From contig CAKVOF010000039.1 in NCBI GenBank assembly GCA_934778125.1, positions 1 to 10,393 on the forward strand: DNA of 10,393 nt. Direction: 5' to 3'. This stretch comes from an uncultured Clostridia bacterium (GTDB lineage: Bacteria; Bacillota; Clostridia; Christensenellales; UBA1242). Of this stretch, positions 6,491 to 10,393 are shown piece after piece (position 1 is the first letter of the stretch; the number at the start of each line of letters is the position of its first letter). A program made the translations under genes and the position numbers. The notes below the pieces were generated by a model. It had not been told where the DNA came from. It worked only from the letters and a program-made list of their open reading frames with translations, and made no database searches.

Positions 6491-6833
6491 GTAAAGTGTT
6501 TTAAATGGGTTGTTGCTTAAAACAAACAGAAAAAGTTAGAATATAAAATTTATTAAGTTTCAACATTAAACAAAACCGCCTTATTACTCACTTAAGATGC
6601 ACCTTCTTAATATTTCATCACTCTAAAGTCAGTTATTATTGATTGCATATAAATAAGTTTATTGTTTAAAATATATTATATATATAATAAATATAGTTCA
6701 AATATTTTGACTTTTTATGCTAGTGTGATAAAATTTATTTAGTATTATCAAGAATTATGTTGAAAAATGGAAATTAAACATGGTAAATATAATGCTATAA
6801 GTTTTATGGATGAATGAATGGGAGTAGTTTAAT
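6491..6833. other. Non-coding spacer upstream of surface-protein gene
   Basis: About 340 bp with no credible gene on either strand. It contains a low-complexity AT tract (about 6671-6695), the promoter at 6697-6734 and a 5' leader of about 90 nt. Short ATG-initiated frames at 6779 and 6809 end within a few codons. Apart from these I see nothing in it. Confidence 0.7.
6697..6734 (+). promoter_or_regulatory. Promoter and upstream box of the surface-protein gene
   Basis: TTCAAATATT (6697-6706) abuts TTGACT (6707-6712); after a 16-nt spacer comes TAAAAT (6729-6734). Both hexamers are identical to those of the T4CP promoter, and the upstream box matches that promoter's palindrome half at 9 of 10 positions. 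Transcription would start near 6741. Confidence 0.6.
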
Positions 6834-9800
6834 ATGAAAAAAGTTAAAAGAAGAATTTGTGTTTCTAATGTTGTTTTAATCGCATTTAGCATACTTTTCT
6901 GTTTTATGCTATCTTTTTCTTTACTATTTAGAAGCAAGGCAAGTGCTGAAAGCGATTTGGCTCAAGGAATAAATTTCATCTCTGCCACCACAAACTTGCG
7001 TGAGGTTGAGCCTTCTTTTGAAAAAGATAAGTTTATAGATGCTTATAACAATAACACAAGCATTTCTTCTTACTTGCAAAATCAAAATGGCAGTTATTAT
7101 AGCTTCCTAGCAGACTCGAAGCCTGACTATTTGTTTATCTCAAACGATATTTATTGGAACGACTCCCCTGATAAACAAGACTATTCTAAAGAAAGCCCAA
7201 CTGATTTTATTAACATTATAGATAAATATGGAACAAATCAAAAATCAGATGGAACCCGTTATAAGAGAATAGATTTAAGAAATTGTACTATCATTAAAAT
7301 TGATAGTGATGAATATATCTACGATGGAACTAATTTTTATTATTTTGATAAGCCGACCGATATTGATATTGATCCAAAACCCTCAAGGTACTATTGTTCT
7401 GCCAATAACGAATTTTCTGCCACTGCCACCGATTATTACTACATCTCATATAAATTTGAACCCACTTCAAATAAAATTGACCTTATAGAGAAAAAAGGCA
7501 ATCGTTATAATATCTCTCTTCCATATGGCTATAACTACAAAACTTTTGAAAACTATAATTTAATATCATCTTTCAATATTTCAAACGACTTATTCACTAT
7601 CGTTACCAACGCTATCCCAACGCTTGGAACAAATATTTACTACATAAAAGACACTACTTCTGGCAACTATTATCCAATTTCAGCTGACCAAACCGACTTC
7701 TACAAATTAGAAGGAACCGAATATAAAAAGGAAGACTCTGCGCCGGAAAGTTTGAGTGATTCATTATATATTAAAATCATAAACACTGAGCCTGATACTG
7801 CCAGCAACTATCTTCAAATTAAAACATACACCGTAACTAATCCGGGCAATGTTTATTCAATTAATCCAAACCTTTACTATAATTCTGCTTTAGGTTATCA
7901 ACAAATCACTGAAAAAACAATATTTAAAAATGAAGATGACTCAAAGGAATTTTTACTTGTTCCTAACAAAACCGCTCCAAATCCAGTTAAAGTTAACCCA
8001 AGCGACTTTAACTATATAAAAATTTCTGATATCTGCAAAACTTTTATTGATAAAAATATTTTTTCAAAAGTTGATGATGATAAATATTATTATGAGTTAT
8101 ATTATCAAGAACGTTCTGGTGCTGTCACACCAGATTATCTAAAATATAGCGATGCTTATAAAAATGTTAAATCATTAAAAATCAACAACAACCAAACATC
8201 AATATATACTTTCCTTGATGAAAAAGCGTTTGATGTTGATGAAAATGGCAAATTAAAAAGTGAAAACTATAATTTATACTACAATACTGGAACCGAAACC
8301 GAACCAGAGTATAAAAATATATTCAATAAAATTTACTACGACAACTTAAAAGGCAAAAAAGAACAAAATCAATATATTCAACTAGATAACCACCAAACAA
8401 AAACAGCATTGGAATCTGGTGTTAGTGTTCACGAAAACATTGAGAATTATTACATCGCGTTTGGCGACATTTATAACCCAACCATTTCATCAATTGGAAC
8501 AAAAGCTTTCATAACCGCGCTTAGTGTTAGCGCAAAATTAAATAATAAATATTATAAAAACACCAGCATTGTTCTAAATGATGTTATCACTCAAACTGGT
8601 TCAAGTTTTTCAAGCGGTAGTGATTACCACAACAACTACTGGTATCAATATATCGACCTAGAGAATGTTTGGGCTTACCAAAACAACCAAACAAGCAAAA
8701 AACTAATTAGCAACGCTGAAGGTTTATATACATTCACATTTAACTACACATATCTTGAAAAAGATGCAAATGGCAACTATAAACCTCAATCAAATTCATT
8801 TGAGTATAGCGTTTATCTTTACAACACCAACTCTTATAGCGAATACCCAACACTAAACACCAATATTCTTTATGAAGGCAATACCGAATTTGATTTGGCA
8901 AACGCTAGTAAAAACTATTTGAGTTATTATTATAACTATTCAACAAGCGATTACCCAACCTACACATTTAACCCTGCAAACTATTCAGTTGAATATTCTC
9001 ACGACTATAACGGGGTTAAAACAACTTACAAAACTGGTTTCCAAACAACATCTAGACTAACCCCAAACACAACGGTTTTAGGCACAACATATGTTAATAG
9101 GGTTTCAGAAACAAGTTACATAACTATTAAAGACATCACAAACAACTTAAATTTTTCAAAAATTAAAGTTGAGGCCAATATTTATGAGTCTTCAAGCCCT
9201 AAGAAATCTGCTTTAAAAGAATATATGTATGTGTTTAAATTCTACACAAAAAAGAACCCAAACTCAACTACCCTTTCAGACTACACATTCTCTCATAAAA
9301 CAACCGATATATGTTATGTTTATAACACAACCGAAACATCAAAAGAAACTGAGATTTACGCTTTTGAATCATATAAAACATTAGAAAGTAAATATGAAAA
9401 TGATATTGAAAATATGGGTGACTTCACTTCTGGGAAATATATTGAAATTGTTAAAGCGTTAAACACTGTTATTCATACTACAACAAAAACAATAAGAAGC
9501 ACGGTATATTCACTAATTAATAACTTTAATGTGGATTACTCTACCCTAACTGGAGGTACTTTCCCATTAATTTCATCAACAACCGCGGAATTAAAAATTA
9601 CTTTTGATGCAAGCACTAAAAAATTTACTAGCGAAGATTTAAATTCAAAATCAGCCACCTATTTATTAAATGGTGACAAGACCGACACCTCAGATGAATC
9701 AAAAATAATAAACAACTTTCCTAAAGTTGATGATTATAAAAACAGCAAATTGATTTGCGGTTATAAATATGAACTTGAATTTAAAGATTTAGGCGTTTAT

Positions 9801-10393
9801 CATTTTGAAAACAGATATTTAATCAGCACACAAAGTGTTAACGATGAGTATGTTATTTTAGAAAACGCCCCAACTCAAAACTTTAATAGCACATTCCTAA
9901 ATAGAGAAATAGAATATGTTAACCAAAACGGTTATAACCTTGAAATATTTGGAATTAGGTCATACTTCAATAAAAATGGCGAAACAGAATTAAAGTATGA
10001 TGTTGATAAAATTTATTCAAACCAAACATTCGCTTTAGATAGCTCGATCATTATTGCAAGTAATTCTGGTAATTCTCTTTCGAATCACAATGATGTGGTT
10101 AATGGATTATTTGAAGATGGTATAACAAAATTTTCGCTACCTATAACAAATATGCCTCCTATCACTTTTAAAACCAATTGTAATTATGCATATAATGGCA
10201 TTGTTTCGAAGTCTATGTTATATAAGTTTGATTTAAATAGCGTAAGTCTTGGTTCTGATAGTAAAGTTACTTTAAACTCTGAACTGCTTACCGATGACAA
10301 GGTAAATCTTTCAAAAGCATCAGAATTTTATTTCTCTAAAAACTCTTATCCTTCTGCCGATGGTTTATATATTATAGTTGCTGAATATAACAA
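6834..10393 (+). CDS. Giant secreted or surface protein, possible adhesin, partial
   Basis: This frame is open from ATG at 6834 to the right edge: at least 1186 residues, C-terminus missing. GGGAG (6820-6824) sits 9 nt before the start. A basic N-terminus (MKKVKRR), a hydrophobic core at about 11-32 and SKASA ending at residue 38 make a good signal peptide with an A-x-A cleavage site, so the mature chain is exported. It is extremely rich in Tyr, Asn, Ser, Thr and Lys, poor in Cys, and has no later obvious membrane helix in the visible part. Beta-type motifs recur: AEGLYTFTFNY near 630, LGVYHFENRY near 987 and ADGLYIIVAEYN near 1177. These resemble the G-x-Y-x-F strand of Ig-like surface modules. 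I do not recognise a named family. By analogy with adhesins carried by Gram-positive conjugative elements it could promote cell contact, but that rests on its neighbours alone. How it is anchored cannot be seen. Confidence 0.85.
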   Translation, partial: MKKVKRRICVSNVVLIAFSILFCFMLSFSLLFRSKASAESDLAQGINFISATTNLREVEPSFEKDKFIDAYNNNTSISSYLQNQNGSYYSFLADSKPDYLFISNDIYWNDSPDKQDYSKESPTDFINIIDKYGTNQKSDGTRYKRIDLRNCTIIKIDSDEYIYDGTNFYYFDKPTDIDIDPKPSRYYCSANNEFSATATDYYYISYKFEPTSNKIDLIEKKGNRYNISLPYGYNYKTFENYNLISSFNISNDLFTIVTNAIPTLGTNIYYIKDTTSGNYYPISADQTDFYKLEGTEYKKEDSAPESLSDSLYIKIINTEPDTASNYLQIKTYTVTNPGNVYSINPNLYYNSALGYQQITEKTIFKNEDDSKEFLLVPNKTAPNPVKVNPSDFNYIKISDICKTFIDKNIFSKVDDDKYYYELYYQERSGAVTPDYLKYSDAYKNVKSLKINNNQTSIYTFLDEKAFDVDENGKLKSENYNLYYNTGTETEPEYKNIFNKIYYDNLKGKKEQNQYIQLDNHQTKTALESGVSVHENIENYYIAFGDIYNPTISSIGTKAFITALSVSAKLNNKYYKNTSIVLNDVITQTGSSFSSGSDYHNNYWYQYIDLENVWAYQNNQTSKKLISNAEGLYTFTFNYTYLEKDANGNYKPQSNSFEYSVYLYNTNSYSEYPTLNTNILYEGNTEFDLANASKNYLSYYYNYSTSDYPTYTFNPANYSVEYSHDYNGVKTTYKTGFQTTSRLTPNTTVLGTTYVNRVSETSYITIKDITNNLNFSKIKVEANIYESSSPKKSALKEYMYVFKFYTKKNPNSTTLSDYTFSHKTTDICYVYNTTETSKETEIYAFESYKTLESKYENDIENMGDFTSGKYIEIVKALNTVIHTTTKTIRSTVYSLINNFNVDYSTLTGGTFPLISSTTAELKITFDASTKKFTSEDLNSKSATYLLNGDKTDTSDESKIINNFPKVDDYKNSKLICGYKYELEFKDLGVYHFENRYLISTQSVNDEYVILENAPTQNFNSTFLNREIEYVNQNGYNLEIFGIRSYFNKNGETELKYDVDKIYSNQTFALDSSIIIASNSGNSLSNHNDVVNGLFEDGITKFSLPITNMPPITFKTNCNYAYNGIVSKSMLYKFDLNSVSLGSDSKVTLNSELLTDDKVNLSKASEFYFSKNSYPSADGLYIIVAEYN

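Noticed and set aside
6671..6695. AT-dinucleotide-rich tract as a possible origin or hairpin
   Set aside because: It is low-complexity ATATATA-type sequence common in such genomes, without DnaA-like boxes or iterons nearby.
6755..6937. 60-codon minus-strand open frame
   Set aside because: It overlaps the leader and signal-peptide region of the surface-protein gene on the other strand and has no ribosome binding site.
7300..7488. 62-codon plus-strand open frame
   Set aside because: It is an out-of-frame shadow inside the large surface-protein gene.
1..10393. Use of genetic code 4 (TGA as Trp)
   Set aside because: All tryptophan codons in the four genes are TGG and no in-frame TGA is needed to keep any gene open.
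1..10393. CRISPR array, tRNA, rRNA or insertion sequence
   Set aside because: I saw no regularly spaced repeats, no tRNA-like cloverleaf or conserved rRNA blocks, and no transposase or terminal inverted repeats.

Overview
The window is AT-rich bacterial DNA that uses the standard genetic code. Every tryptophan I read in the four genes is TGG, none of the four frames contains an in-frame TGA, and both visible stops are TAA. The gene set is the core of a Gram-positive-type type IV secretion/conjugation system (T4SS). Its pilin and VirB6-like genes resemble the pair found in Mycoplasma integrative and conjugative elements (the Mbov_0395/Mbov_0396 families, named from memory of those families). 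Together, low GC, standard code and a Mycoplasma-like T4SS suggest a wall-less or wall-reduced relative of the Mollicutes/Bacilli, or another low-GC Firmicute, rather than a true Mycoplasma. This taxonomic placement is inference.

Layout. Positions 1-2790 (minus) hold a VirB6/TrbL-like polytopic membrane protein. It starts at TTG behind a very strong Shine-Dalgarno site and runs off the left edge after 930 codons. Positions 2811-3448 are a non-coding gap with an extended -10 promoter for virB6, short repeats, a stretch almost devoid of G on the plus strand, and a strong minus-strand terminator at the pilin end. Positions 3449-3817 (minus) encode a VirB2-like pilin subunit. Positions 3831-4420 are a divergent control region between pilin and T4CP. 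It carries promoters in both directions, a perfect 14-bp palindrome beside the T4CP -35 box, a leader hairpin, a repeated 15-mer and a GC-richer stem-loop island. Positions 4421-6436 (plus) encode a complete VirD4/TraG coupling ATPase, followed by an intrinsic terminator. Positions 6491-6833 are a promoter-bearing spacer. From 6834 to the right edge (plus) lies a very large secreted or surface protein with a signal peptide, at least 1186 residues long and open-ended.

How they could work together. The coupling ATPase selects and feeds substrate (DNA or protein), the VirB6-like protein forms the inner-membrane channel, and the VirB2-like subunit builds the pilus or conduit. The giant exported protein is a candidate adhesin or surface partner, but the link rests only on proximity and a similar promoter. 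No relaxase, VirB4 ATPase, integrase or oriT can be identified here, so the window alone does not decide between a conjugative element and a protein-delivery T4SS.

Two broader patterns stand out. First, the T4CP and surface-protein promoters have nearly the same architecture, including a shared 10-bp box abutting the -35. Second, the plus strand is strongly C-over-G in the gaps and also in plus-strand coding lines that I sampled, which suggests that the minus strand is the replication leading strand.
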